Made by a program: the position numbers and the translations under genes. The notes under the pieces are model-generated. The model saw only the letters and a program-made list of their open reading frames with translations, was not told where the DNA came from and made no database searches. Below are positions 22,845 to 32,769 of a DNA stretch of 64,000 nt, in pieces. The DNA comes from Ehretia macrophylla (lineage: Eukaryota; Streptophyta; Magnoliopsida; Boraginales; Ehretiaceae): NCBI GenBank assembly GCA_037974665.1, contig CM075767.1, positions 31,521,498-31,585,497 on the forward strand, in the 5' to 3' direction. Within the stretch, counting starts at the first letter, position 1, and every line of letters begins with the position of its first letter.

Positions 22845-22964
22845 GGGTGCGATCATACCAGTACTAATGCACAGGATCCCATCAGAACTCCGAAGTTAAG
22901 CGTGCTTGGGCGAGACTAGTACTAGGATGGGTGACCCCCTAAGTAGTCCTCGTGTTGCACCCCC
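22845..22964 (+). rRNA. 5S rRNA: 5S rRNA gene, copy 29
   Basis: Full length. Variants C18T, C29A, G72C, G97A, G98A, A100T. Its spacer carries TTCTCATTAAGCTC, a form close to that common in the minus-strand block. Confidence 0.95.
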
Positions 22965-23521
22965 CTTTTCAATTTTTTTTCCTCCGGTTAGGGTTGCCAA
23001 GATACTTTATCCAACACATTTCTATTATCGAATCCCACTGAACCTTGGGCAAGACAACTTCGCTACACGTGGAGGTTGGGCCCGCAAACCGAGGGCATAG
23101 GGCTTGTGACTAGGTATCCAACTCTCCGGTGCCCATAACTTTTTATATGTAAGGAGTTACGCGGCGCACATCATACCGTTGGAAAGCACTTCGAGAGCTC
23201 TATGACGGGGGCAGCTAGCTTGCTCGCTGTACACTTTTTGGAGCCCAAAATCGAACGTTTTTATCTGTTTCGGGCCACTTTTCTCATTAAGCTCTATTTT
23301 TCTGTTCCGGATCGTAAGTCATGAGCTGTTAAAAGGATGACAAACTTACTCGCGGGACATTAGAGGGCCCTACAATGCGTCGATATCACGTCTTCCGAGG
23401 ATGCTACGTTGTTGAAGCGGATGGGTTGTTGTTAAGCCCATTCGGTCTTCTGAATGGGCCATCTCTCTAGGCTGGGACTGTGAACCGTTAACACATAAAG
23501 CAATTGTGCCCTCAACATGAT

Positions 23522-23641
23522 GGGTGCGATCATACCAGCACTAATGCACCGGATCCCATCAGAACTCCGAAGTTAAGCGTGCTTGGGCGAGACTAGTACT
23601 AGGATGGGTGACCCCTTGCGAAGTCCTCGTGTTGCACCCCC
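23522..23641 (+). rRNA. 5S rRNA: 5S rRNA gene, copy 30
   Basis: Full length. Variants G72C, C95T, G98C. Class II spacer. Confidence 0.97.
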
Positions 23642-24196
23642 ATTTTTAATTTTTTTTCCTCCGGTTAGGGTTGCCAAGATACTTTATCCGCCACATTTCT
23701 ATTATCGAATCCCACGGTGCCTTGGGCAAGACAACTTCGCTTCACGTGGAGGCTGGGCCCGCAAATTGAGGGCGTAGGGCTTATGACCAGCCCTCCGTCG
23801 CTCTGGTGCCCATAACCTTTGATCCGTAAGGAGTTACGCGGAGCACAGCATACCGTTGGAAAGCTCTCCGACAGCTCTACTACGAGGGTGGCTTGCTTGC
23901 TCGATGTGCCCTTTTTCAATTCCAAAATCGAATGTTTTCATCAGTTTCGGGACACTTTTCTAATTTAGCTCTGTTTTTCCGTCCCGGATCGTACGTCGTG
24001 AGCAGTTAATAGGACGACAACCTTACTCGCAGGATATTATAGGACCCTACAACGCGTCGATATCTCGTCTTGCGAGGACGCTGGTTGTGGAAGCGGATGG
24101 GTTGTCGTTAACACCTTGGGCCTTCTGAGTGGGCCATCTCTCTAGGCTGGGACTGTGAACCGTTAACACATAAAGGAATTGTGGGAACAACATGAC

Positions 24197-24316
24197 GTGT
24201 GCGATCATACCAGCACTAACGCACCGGATCCCATTAGAACTCCGAAGTTAAGCGTGCTTGGGCGAGAGTAGCACTAGGATGGGTGACCCTCTGGGAAGTC
24301 CTCGTGTTGCACCCCC
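24197..24316 (+). rRNA. 5S rRNA: 5S rRNA gene, copy 31
   Basis: Full length. Variants G2T, T24C, C39T, T76C, C94T. The upstream flank has GTGGGAACAACATGAC, so the GC at -14/-13 is changed. Class III spacer. Confidence 0.95.
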
Positions 24317-24873
24317 CTTTTCAATATTTTTTGCTCCGGTTAGGGTTGCCAAGATACTTTATCCACCACATTTCTATTATCGAATCCCACGGCACCTTGG
24401 GCAAGACAACTTCGCTTCACGTGGAGGCTGGGCCAGCAAACCGAGGGCGTACGGCTTGTGACCAGGTCTCCTTCGCTCCGGTGCCCATAACTTTTGATCC
24501 GTAAGGAGTTACGCAGCGCACAGCATACCGTTGGAAAGCACTTCGAGAGCTCTACGACGGGGTAGCCAGCTTACTCGCTATGCCCTTTTTTGGAGCCCAA
24601 AATCGAACGTTTTGATCAGTTTCGGGTCACTTTTCTTTTTTTGCTCTATTTTTCTGTCCCGGATCGTAAGTCGTGAGCTGTTAAAAGGACGACAACTTTA
24701 CTCACGGGAAATTAGAGGGCCCTACAACGCGTCGATATCTTGTCTTGCGAGGATGCTGGGTTATTGAAGTGGATGGGTTGTCGTTAAGCCTATTGCGCCT
24801 TCTGAATGGGCCATCTCTCTAGGCTGGGACTGTGAACCGTTAACACATAAAGGAATTGTGCCCTCAACATGAC

Positions 24874-24993
24874 GGGTGTGATCATACCAGAACTAATGCA
24901 CCGGATCCCATCAGAACTCCGAAGTTAAGCATGCTTGGGCGAGAGTAGTACTAGGATGGGTGTCCCCCTGGGAAGTCCTCGTGTTGCACCCCC
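24874..24993 (+). rRNA. 5S rRNA: 5S rRNA gene, copy 32
   Basis: Full length. Variants C6T, C18A, G58A, A90T. Class I spacer. Confidence 0.96.
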
Positions 24994-25551
24994 CTTTTCA
25001 ATTTTTTTTTCCTCCGGTTATGGTTGCCAAGATACTTTATCCACCACATTTCTATTATCGAATCCCATGGCACCTTGGGCAAGACAACTTCGCTTCACGT
25101 GGAGGCTGGGCCCGCAAACCGAGGTCATAGTGCTTGTGACCAGGTCTCCGTCGCTCTGGTGCCAATAAATTTTTATCTGTAAGGAGTTACAAGGTACATA
25201 GCATACCGTTGGAAAGCTCTTCGAGAGCTCTATGACGGGGGCAGCTAGCTTGCTCGCTGTGCCCTTTTTGGAGCCCAAAATTGAACGTTTTTATCTGTTT
25301 CTGGCCACTTTTCTAATTTAGCTCTGTTTTTCCATTCCGGATCGTACGTCGTGAGCTGTTAAAAGGATGAGAAACTTACTCGCGGGACATTAGAGGGCCC
25401 TACAACGCGTTGATATCACGTCTTGCGAGGATGCTGCGTTGTTGAAGCGGATGGGTTGTTGTTAAGCCCATTGGGCCTTCTGAATGGGCCATCTCTCTAG
25501 GTTGGGACTGTGAACCGTTAACACATAAAGGAATTGTGCCCTCAACATGAT

Positions 25552-25671
25552 TGGTGCGATCATACCAGCACTAATGCACCGGATCCCATCTGAACTCCGA
25601 AGTTAAGCGTGCTTGGGCGAGAGTAGTACTAGGATGGGTGACCCCCTGGGAAGTCCTCGTGTTGCACCCCC
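25552..25671 (+). rRNA. 5S rRNA: 5S rRNA gene, copy 33 (unit hit by insertion)
   Basis: Full length. Variants G1T, A40T. Its spacer is split after 25865 by element 2 and resumes at 32403; removal of the element and one target copy gives a 676-bp unit. Confidence 0.96.
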
Positions 25672-25860
25672 CTTTTCAATTTTTTTTCCTCCGGTTAGGG
25701 TTGCCAAGATACTTTATCCACCACATTTCTATTATCGAATCCCACGGCACCTTGGGCAAGACTACTTCACTTCACGTAGAGGCTGGGCCCGCAAACCGAG
25801 GGCGTAGGGCTTGTGACCAGCTCTTCGTTGCTTCGGTGCCATAACTTTTGATCCGTAAAG

Positions 25861-25865
25861 AGTTA
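25861..25865. repeat. Target-site duplication AGTTA, left copy
   Basis: AGTTA before TGTGAGGCCC; repeated at 32403-32407 directly after the element. Intact units read AAGGAGTTACGCGGCG with one copy. Confidence 0.93.
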
Positions 25866-25884
25866 TGTGAGGCCCGACCCCGAA

Positions 25885-26029
25885 TAACATGTCCTACCTC
25901 AATTTGCTCGCCTTAGACGTAAAATTATATGACCGACCTTGGATTACATGCCCTGTCTTGGTTTTTGTGCATGCCTCGTTATACGTGCCTTAACCTAGAA
26001 TTATGTGCCCTAATCTTCGACTTACGTGC
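25885..26029 (+). repeat. Degenerate CGTGCC-type short repeats, element 2, part 1
   Basis: Imperfect repeats of the form CGTGCCnTAACCTnGAATTA at the inferred 5' end of the element (for example TACGTGCCTTAACC at 25982, ATGTGCCCTAATC about 22 bases later). The run is split by the nested insertion and continues at 28598. Confidence 0.65.
26023..26029. repeat. Flanking direct repeat TACGTGC, left copy
   Basis: Seven bases before the nested element; the same seven follow it at 28591-28597. The segment is part of the element 2 repeat run, so one or two of the seven bases could match by chance and the true target duplication may be 5 bp. Confidence 0.8.
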
Positions 26030-28590
26030 TGTAACACCCCGATCCCTCTCGAGACCGGGAGTTCTATCAATCGATCTAATCACAACCCAAATCCAAACCC
26101 GGGCAAAATTTTCAGGGAAAACGGACGGAGTCTCCCCTGTTTCTAGGCGAAATGTAAAACCTGTAATAGCATATAAATGGACCACCACCGTGTCCAACCA
26201 TACAAAACTTCCTCAAGGCCATCCGAGCCTCGGTTCTCAATAATTAAACTCAGCAAGTATACATATATTTCCAATTTAAAAGCTAACCTATCTCTTTTCA
26301 TTTTTGACAAGTACACTCAAACTTGAAAATTAAACCATACTAAGCTACTGCATAAAATAAACTATCATGCCATTCTAGCTCTTTTCCTTTGGACATTACA
26401 ACATGCATTGAAGTTAAGCTATGCTAATTGATTACAGAAACTAGCTTATTAATTTACCTCAACTACCTAGCTAGATTTAAATTACATTTCTTTTAACAAT
26501 AAATACATACAACATATGAAAGCATATATCTTTACAACTTCGACACTCAAGCCACATAGGCACGCAAGACAACTCTTTAGGCACGAACTTTAACGAAATC
26601 ACAAACTTTCCAGCTAACATGACATTTCCTGAAATGTGGTGGTGAGGAGTGAGTATACACAACACGTATACTCAGTGAGGGCGAGACAGATATCAAGTTG
26701 GAGAGAAAGAAAGTCATGCAATGCAAATAAGACAGTTAAGCAATATAACTGATAAATAAGCAATCAAGACAAACAATCAATACAATAAGCAATTACTGAA
26801 AGCATTAACACAACCATTCAAATCTATACCACACTCTGAAGGCTATGGTTCACTCATACGAGCAATGTACCATTTCACGAGCGATACATCAATCTCGAGC
26901 TTGATGTTGACAACGATGACAATAAGTGCGCATCCACCTTATAACACCAATTTGGAATACCCCGGAAGTATCCATCAATTCTACGACCCAAAACTCCCTG
27001 GGAGGCAACCCAAGCGAGAAGAGGGAATAGCTACGGAGCTAGAGCAACCAACACTGGCAACCCGAGGCTACCCAGAGAGGCCCATCACTCACGTGCGAGA
27101 CACTATGCAATGCAAGACTCGATACAAGGCGATAAACGAGCGATATCAAGCATTCTCAACAATTGATAAACATTTCAATCAATAATCAACTCTAACAAGT
27201 GTAATAAGCATTAACAAGCATTTGCAATAAAACAAGTAACAAGAACAACACCAACTAACATTATCAAGCATTAACAAGTATTCTATAGGCATTATAAACA
27301 TTCTATAAGCAATATACTATGAAAACACACAAAATCCCAAAAATGTCCCCAACTTTCAAAACGCTACTACTTTCAAACGAGCCACGAGCTTTGGAAACCG
27401 ACTTCACCAATCCTCCTAGGTCACCATAAGGCACGTCTAAAGACCCCGAAACCCTACTTTACCCTAGAATTCACGCAAAGTCCCGATTTCTCCCTTTGCT
27501 CGTTTGAACTACAACTATACTAACCAAACACCCAACCAATGCCATAATCGCACCGAAAGTGCTTCCATGGCCTCCCGAAACAATGCCATCACGTAAAATG
27601 AGAAAACGCTAAACTCGACCTAAACGACCCCGACTTTCACCAAGGCGTTTTTCTCATTTTTTCCATTACGCAACCTAAACAAACCATGCATTTAGACATT
27701 CTAGCATACCTAGCACCTTTTCACATCAACAGAAAGCATAACAGCGCAACTTCATCGAAACGGGGGTTTACTATTCATTATTTACTATTCATTACACAAT
27801 TTATATTTCAAATTCGATATTCAACCGCATAAAATGTTAAAAAGCTATAAATACACGTTCTACAATTGCTAGGGAACATTCTTTAAGCAATGAAACGGAC
27901 AAAATAACAACCTACGGTTAAATCACAAAAATTAAAGTTTACGTTCAATATTTTCAAATGCGCAAATAACGATGAAACCCTCACGTTGGACGCTCCTAGA
28001 CACTAGGAAAACCTCGTAGAGTGCCTCGGAAACCACCCCGTGCAAGCTCACGCAAAGATTTGGTGATTTGTAGTTGAAATTTTCTTCTTTCTTTTTCTCT
28101 TTCTTTTCCTCATGGTTTCAAGCCTTTTTCTCTGTTTTTTTTCGTGTGCATTCTGCTTATTTAGGAAAAAATGACAAGAAGTCAAAGGTCAAAAATTCGG
28201 TCAACCCGCTAAACCAAAACAGCTATGCGCGACCTTACGAAAACAGCCATAACTTCTTCTAGAAAACTCCAATTCACGAACGGTTTGAAGCCTCAGAAAC
28301 TAGACTCATAGAGCTTTCCAACCATATATAATTTGCTACCTAACTCTTCCCCAATTGGTTCAGATTTAATTCCAAAGTTGACCCAAATTTTGACTAACTT
28401 AACATTACATTTTTTTATTTCTAATCCCAAGTTTGCCTTTTATTAAACATTTCAAAAGTTCCCACCTTGTCCTAGTTGGTCAATGTAGATGAAAAGTCAA
28501 CTAGTTTGGTCAAAGAAGGTGAAAGGTCAATAAAATGCAATTTAAATGAACTTTAAATGCTATTGAATACATGCCAGGTTCGGGGTATCA
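26030..28590 (-). mobile_element. Nested TG...CA element (solo LTR-like), inside element 2
   Basis: 2561 bp starting TGTAACACCCCGATCCC and ending GGTTCGGGGTATCA. The termini form an inverted repeat (TGTAACACCCC / TGATACCCC) of the kind seen in many plant Ty3/gypsy LTRs. It has no internal LTR pair and no recognisable protein domain. A 9-bp stem-loop lies at 26650-26674. A region at about 26960-27090 (CCCAAGCGAGAAGAGGGA, ACACTGGCAACCC) mirrors the layout of the host family (CCAAGCGAGAGAGGGAG, GCACCGGCAAGCC at about 6168-6220), so the two are probably distant relatives. By that comparison its sense strand is minus, opposite to element 2. It is younger than element 2 because it interrupts it. 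Confidence 0.8.
26650..26674 (-). other. Perfect 9-bp stem-loop in nested element
   Basis: TGAGTATAC pairs with GTATACTCA across a 7-base loop. Such GAGTATAC hairpins recur in plant LTRs; here the position equals the weaker TGAGT/ACTCA hairpin of elements 1 and 2. A role in RNA 3' end formation or processing is only a guess. Confidence 0.5.
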
Positions 28591-28597
28591 TACGTGC
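28591..28597. repeat. Flanking direct repeat TACGTGC, right copy
   Basis: Partner of 26023-26029. Element 2 resumes in register with TACGTGCCCCGACTTCC. Confidence 0.8.
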
Positions 28598-28865
28598 CCC
28601 GACTTCCAATTGCGTGCATTATCTCATTTTGTATGCCCTCACCTTGAATTGCGTGTCCTAACCTTGGTTTAAGAGTCATACCTCAATTTACGTGCATTGC
28701 ATTGAATTACGTGCCTTGTATTAGTTTACGTACATTTATCTAGGATTGCGTGCTTTTGCGTTGAAATCTGTGCATTAGTCTTGAAGTTCATGTCTTACCT
28801 CGTAGTTCGTGTCTACCTCGTAATTCGTGCCCTCGACCTAGGAATCCGTGCCACCACGTTGATCA
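28598..28865 (+). repeat. Degenerate CGTGCC-type short repeats, element 2, part 2
   Basis: Continuation of the repeat run after the nested insertion: GCGTGCATTATCTC, GCGTGTCCTAACC, TACGTGCATTGC, TACGTGCCTTGTATT, TGCGTGCTTTTG, TTCGTGTCTACC, TTCGTGCCCTCGACC, spaced mostly 18-24 bp. Confidence 0.65.
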
Positions 28866-28930
28866 AGAAAGAATCCTACACAAAGCACTAGACACTAAAA
28901 TAATCCTACACAATCTACTAACCAATATTA

Positions 28931-29114
28931 TATTCATAATTCAAATTCTCTACAAACTCCACTAACAATAAAATAATACTAAACTATTCCTACATTTCCC
29001 ACTAACTATTATTCTATTCATAATTCAAATTCTCTACAAACTCCACTAGCAATAAAATAATACTAAACTATTCCTACATTTCCCACTAACTATTATTCTA
29101 TTCATAATTCAACT
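28931..29114 (+). repeat. 84-bp tandem repeat in element 2
   Basis: TATTCATAATTCAAATTCTC recurs at 28931 and 29015, and TATTCATAATTCAA again at 29099, giving a strict 84-bp period with only a few differences between the first two copies. Elements 1 and 3 lack the duplication at this place. Confidence 0.85.
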
Positions 29115-29999
29115 CATCAACAAACATTCCTATATTTTATTCTACCTAAATTCCCTAATTCCCCAACATTCCTATGACAATTCTAATGACACAAATGCAT
29201 AAAGAATTATTCCTAGACAAACTATGACAAACACTTAGCACAATGCATAAAAAAATGCTCAAAACCACCTAAATCCTCTACCTTGCTCAACCAAACCACC
29301 TTTGCCCATGCTAAAAATTTTAAAATCACACATTGAAGACACAAAAATCAGAATTTAATGGCCCAAGGCCGACCACATGCTTGAAGGATGCAAAGGCTTT
29401 CATTTTTTTGTCATATTCTTTCATTTCTCCTTCTTTTCTCTCACTTCCCTCTCATTTTCTCTCTCCATTCGGTTTTGGCTGAGTTCTCTCCACCTCCTAG
29501 CTCATCTTCTTCATCATATGGTGCAACAAGACAAGCAACCATCAAAGAAACTCAAGCAAACAAGCTAAGATGCGAAAACTACACTTGCATGTCCTTTGAA
29601 GCCTTCATTTCGGCCCTAGGTGAGTTTTAAGCTTCCATTTCTTTTCTTCTTGTTCTAACCTCATGAATGTACTAAGAGATTGATCACTAGGCTAGGAAAA
29701 ATAGAGAAAACCAAGTTGGAATCTCGGCTAAGCAAGAAGAAGAAGATATTTGAGCTTCAACAAGTTTTTGTGCATCTTCTTGGTTGTTTGCTAAGGTGAG
29801 GGCTAAAACCTTTTGAAAACTCTTCAAAAATCCACATGCATGCTCATAAATGTATGTCTTTGCTTCTGTAATTGAGTTATATGTTCGTTCATAAGCTTAA
29901 ACAACCATGCATGGCAAGATCTTGGCTTGAAAGTGATGCTAGGTGAAGTCGGATTGTTGACAGCTCTCTGACCAGACTGTTTCGAGGTAAGTTTAGCTA

Positions 30000-30400
30000 G
30001 GCAAATGATGTTGAAAATTCTTGAAAATTGGTAGGTGACTATTTTGGACAGTTTTGAACATTTTCCCAGAAATAGGCCGAAGCTAATTTTGACTCTAAGG
30101 TCCTCAAAATGGCAGTTCTTTAAAATGTGTCCAAATCTGGAAATCTGGAAAAATGAAGCAGGTTTTGGAAAATGCACTGACCGTGTATAACGAACATATT
30201 TGAGTTAGTAAATGATATTAAAAATGCATGAAATTTGGTGTGATGCAATATTTTTCAGTTCTAGACATTTTTGTCAGAAATGGACCAAGGCTAAATCTGA
30301 CCCTAAGGACCTCAAAAACATCAATTACTGAAAAGTGTGTAAATCTGGACAGTTTTGTGCTATTCCACTGTTTCGGCTATATCTAATGATCCTGAACTCC
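30000..30400 (+). repeat. Internal diverged duplication (about 207 bp) in element 2
   Basis: AAATGATGTTGAAAATTCTT at about 30004 corresponds to AAATGATATTAAAAATGCAT at about 30211. Downstream both copies keep CAGTT(T/C)T, TCAGAAAT(A/G)G, AAGCTAATTTTGACTCTAAG or AGGCTAAATCTGACCCTAAG, and AAATCTGGA in order. Confidence 0.65.
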
Positions 30401-31103
30401 AATTGATGCAAGGTTTGTTTCTGATTTTAGTTAACTCCTTAAGATTTAATTTGAAATATTATTCCCTGGATTTGGAGATTGTTTGATTATCCTATTGATT
30501 GTGAGAATACAGCCTATTGCAGTAAAGGTTTCACTTAGCTATATGCTTGGAAAATTGATGTAACCTCTCTTGTGGTACTAATTGCTTGGAATTGTGGTGT
30601 TGGAATGTTGTGTGGACTGTTTTGGGTACTTGAGGATGTTTGAATTGAATGATGCATGACTTGAGAATGATTTTGAGTTGACTTAGGGTTTAATCACACG
30701 GTTAAGCATGAAACGGAAACCCTAATGACTAGGTAGTTTTGCTAAGTATTGATCATTTGGATATTGTGTGGAAATTATATGCTTAGTGGGCTGCCCATAA
30801 ATGTCTTATAACTTTGAATGTGATTTTGACCTTTGCATGTTGTCAAATAAGCTTTTCTTGCAACCAAACCCACGTAGATGTTGTTGCATGTTGAATAATC
30901 GTATCACTTGATTACGTGGACTTCGAAATGAGTTATATGACTTGACTTGCATGTGTTACATGGCTTCCCGTTTAATGTTCATATGGCTCTATATGCCTTT
31001 CAAGTGAAATTACTTGTCTTATCGTGCCTTGTTTGACTACTTGACAACGTGCGATCTTATAACTGCTCGGAGGCAACCTACTTTGTTGTCCTCCTAATGT
31101 GAT

Positions 31104-31604
31104 ATGTCAAATGTTATAAATGTGCATTGCATACGAGGTTGCAACCTTTCATTGTGGCATGGTAGCGTTTCACGAACGTCAGGCGGCATAGGGCTTGCCG
31201 GTGCTCCCGTGACTACCATGGTCCAATTCCCTCTCTTGCTTGGCATTCCACCCTCGGAGAGTTGGGTCGTAGGATTTCGGGGTACATCCGAAGTACACCC
31301 ACTTGGCATGTTTTGGAGTTATTTGAAGTCGGCCGCAACTTCTGATTCTGGAATTGATCTGAGAGCAAAAGCTCACTGTATCCTTTTTACTATATGTAAG
31401 TACTCTCGCTTGGTTCCTGGAGAACCTCGGGGAGGAAAGACTGGTATTCCTGTTCCTATACTTATATGTAAGTACTCTCGCTTGGTTCCTAGAGAACCTT
31501 GGGGAGGAAAGACTGGTATTTCTGTTCCCTTACTTTGTATCCGTTACTCGATTTGTTTCATATATTTGCGTATCTTATTATTTGTAATACGTGACATGTT
31601 TTAA
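31104..31604 (+). other. Open frame conserved between elements 1 and 2, coding status unproven
   Basis: A 166-codon open frame whose first half (HCI-GCNLSLWHGSVSRT, GGIGLAGAPVTTMVQ, SESWVVGF) is matched almost residue for residue by the minus-strand frame at 5896-6309 of element 1. After about residue 55 the two diverge by frame-changing differences, and the 72-bp duplication falls inside this one. The DNA segment itself (CATGGTAGCGTTTCACGAAC, GCCGGTGCTCCCGTGACTACC) is what is conserved. I do not recognise a protein family, and conservation of a non-coding LTR motif explains it as well. Confidence 0.25.
31391..31534 (+). repeat. 72-bp tandem duplication in element 2
   Basis: TATATGTAAGTACTCTCGCT begins at 31391 and again at 31463; both copies continue through GGTTCCT(G/A)GAGAACCT(C/T)GG to the same end. 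Element 1 has one copy (about 5965-6027, reverse orientation). Confidence 0.9.
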
Positions 31605-31671
31605 AAAAAATGAGTTTTCATAAGTTGAACCGGAAAATGAGTTTCAAAACCTATTTCTCGTTCCCCCTCGC

Positions 31672-31689
31672 TGAGTTCATAAGGACTCA
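31672..31689 (+). other. Small conserved stem-loop TGAGT...ACTCA in element 2
   Basis: Counterpart of 5797-5814 in element 1, 20 bases before the acceptor-like sequence of the exon-like ORF. Confidence 0.4.
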
Positions 31690-31710
31690 CCCTCTTTTAT
31701 CATCTCAGGT

Positions 31711-31770
31711 GAAGAAGATCAAGAACAAGTACCCGAGGACGATGTGCCTAATAATGATTCCTTGGAGTGA
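31711..31770 (+). other. Conserved 60-nt exon-like ORF in element 2
   Basis: Preceded by TTTTATCATCTCAG|GT, then 19 codons dominated by Glu, Asp, Gln, Asn and Val and closing TTG-GAG-TGA. Frame, length and stop agree exactly with element 1 (5717-5776) although several codons differ. A poly(A)-type A/T-rich tail region follows. Confidence 0.4.
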
Positions 31771-32402
31771 TTGCCTGTCCCTACGTGCTTTTGTGCTTTG
31801 CCTGAAAGTAGTTGCTATATGGATGTTGTGTTTGATTGCAAACTATTCATTTTATTGATGTAAATGACCCCGTTGTAATTTGGGTCTAATTCTGGGATTG
31901 TACTATCTATAACCGGACGAACTTTTATTTTGTTGTTTGCTTTCGTTTTCTTAATTAGTAGTTATCGTAGGCATTCAAACCACTAGATGAACAATCAACT
32001 AAGTTAATTCTATCTAATTTCACTTAGGTGCTCATTTGCAAACAAAAGGATAATAGGTACTTGCATGATAGGAAATTGACAAATAAACAGGACATAGTTA
32101 TCATGTTAGGCTTATTAACCAAATGAGACTTTCAAGATAAACTAGTAGGCAAATCGGTTGGTGACAAATAGGAGTCCATAATGGAATTGGATTAATGATT
32201 GGAATAATTGAGCCATTTAGAGAATTAGGTCAAACCAAAGAGCCCAATTACTGCCGTTATGCTGCCGGTTTATCGAAAAATTTTGGAGTTTAGTCCAAGA
32301 CGTTAAGTGTTAAATCTTCATGAATGGTTAAGTACGAGACGTGACTTGAATGTTAAGAACACACCCCAGTCTAACCTTTATAGGCCGGGTTGGGACGTGA
32401 CA

Positions 32403-32407
32403 AGTTA
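32403..32407. repeat. Target-site duplication AGTTA, right copy
   Basis: Partner of 25861-25865; the spacer resumes in register with AGTTATGCGGCGCACATC. Confidence 0.93.
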
Positions 32408-32769
32408 TGCGGCGCACATCATACCGTTGGAAAGCTCTCCGAGAGCTCTACGACGGGGGCAGCTAGCTTGCTCGCTGTGCACTTTTTGGAGCCCAAAATC
32501 GAACATTTTTATCTGTTTCGGGCCACTTTTCTCATTAAGCTCTGTTTTTCCGATCCGGATCGTAAGTCGTGAGCTGTTAAAAGGATGACAAACTTACTCG
32601 CGGGACATTAGAGGGCCCTACAACGCGTCGATATCAGGTCTTGCGAGGATGCTGCGTTGTTGAAGCGGATGGGTTGTTGTTAAGCCCACTGGGCCTTATG
32701 AATGGGCCATCTCTTTAGGCTGGGACTGTGAACCGTTAACACATAAAGGAATTGTGCCCTCAACATGAT

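Larger units (their letters stand above)
8963..25865 (+). repeat. 5S rDNA tandem array, block 2
   Basis: Resumption of the interrupted spacer followed by 25 + strand gene copies (9358 to 25552). Unit length is 675-678 bp except for the unit starting at 15451, which is 625 bp because of two deletions (24 bp at the gene 3' end and 28 bp in the spacer at about 15788). Spacer classes I, II and III are interspersed. A two-unit higher-order repeat lies at about 17430-20140. Confidence 0.97.
25866..32402 (+). mobile_element. Element 2: same family as element 1, carrying a nested insertion
   Basis: Starts TGTGAGGCCCGACCCCGAAT and ends GGGTTGGGACGTGACA, the reverse complement arrangement of element 1. 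6537 bp in total; without the nested element (26030-28590) and one copy of its flanking repeat it is 3969 bp, close to the 3878 bp of element 1. The perfect 5-bp duplication AGTTA flanks it. On the + strand the order is: short degenerate CGTGCC repeats, A/T-rich stretch with an 84-bp tandem repeat, C/T-rich leader (about 29400), donor-like GGTGAG/GGTAAG sites, a 207-bp diverged duplication, a conserved GC-richer segment (31104-31300), a 72-bp tandem duplication and an exon-like ORF. No retrotransposon proteins are encoded. Confidence 0.85.

Noticed and set aside
26865..27185. 106-codon open frame in the nested element
   Set aside because: No recognisable motif, biased by the surrounding LTR sequence; no support from a second copy.
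29377..29630. Ser/Phe/Leu-rich open frames of 63 and 80 codons over the C/T-rich tract of element 2
   Set aside because: Composition follows from the low-complexity pyrimidine run; frames are not kept in elements 1 and 3.
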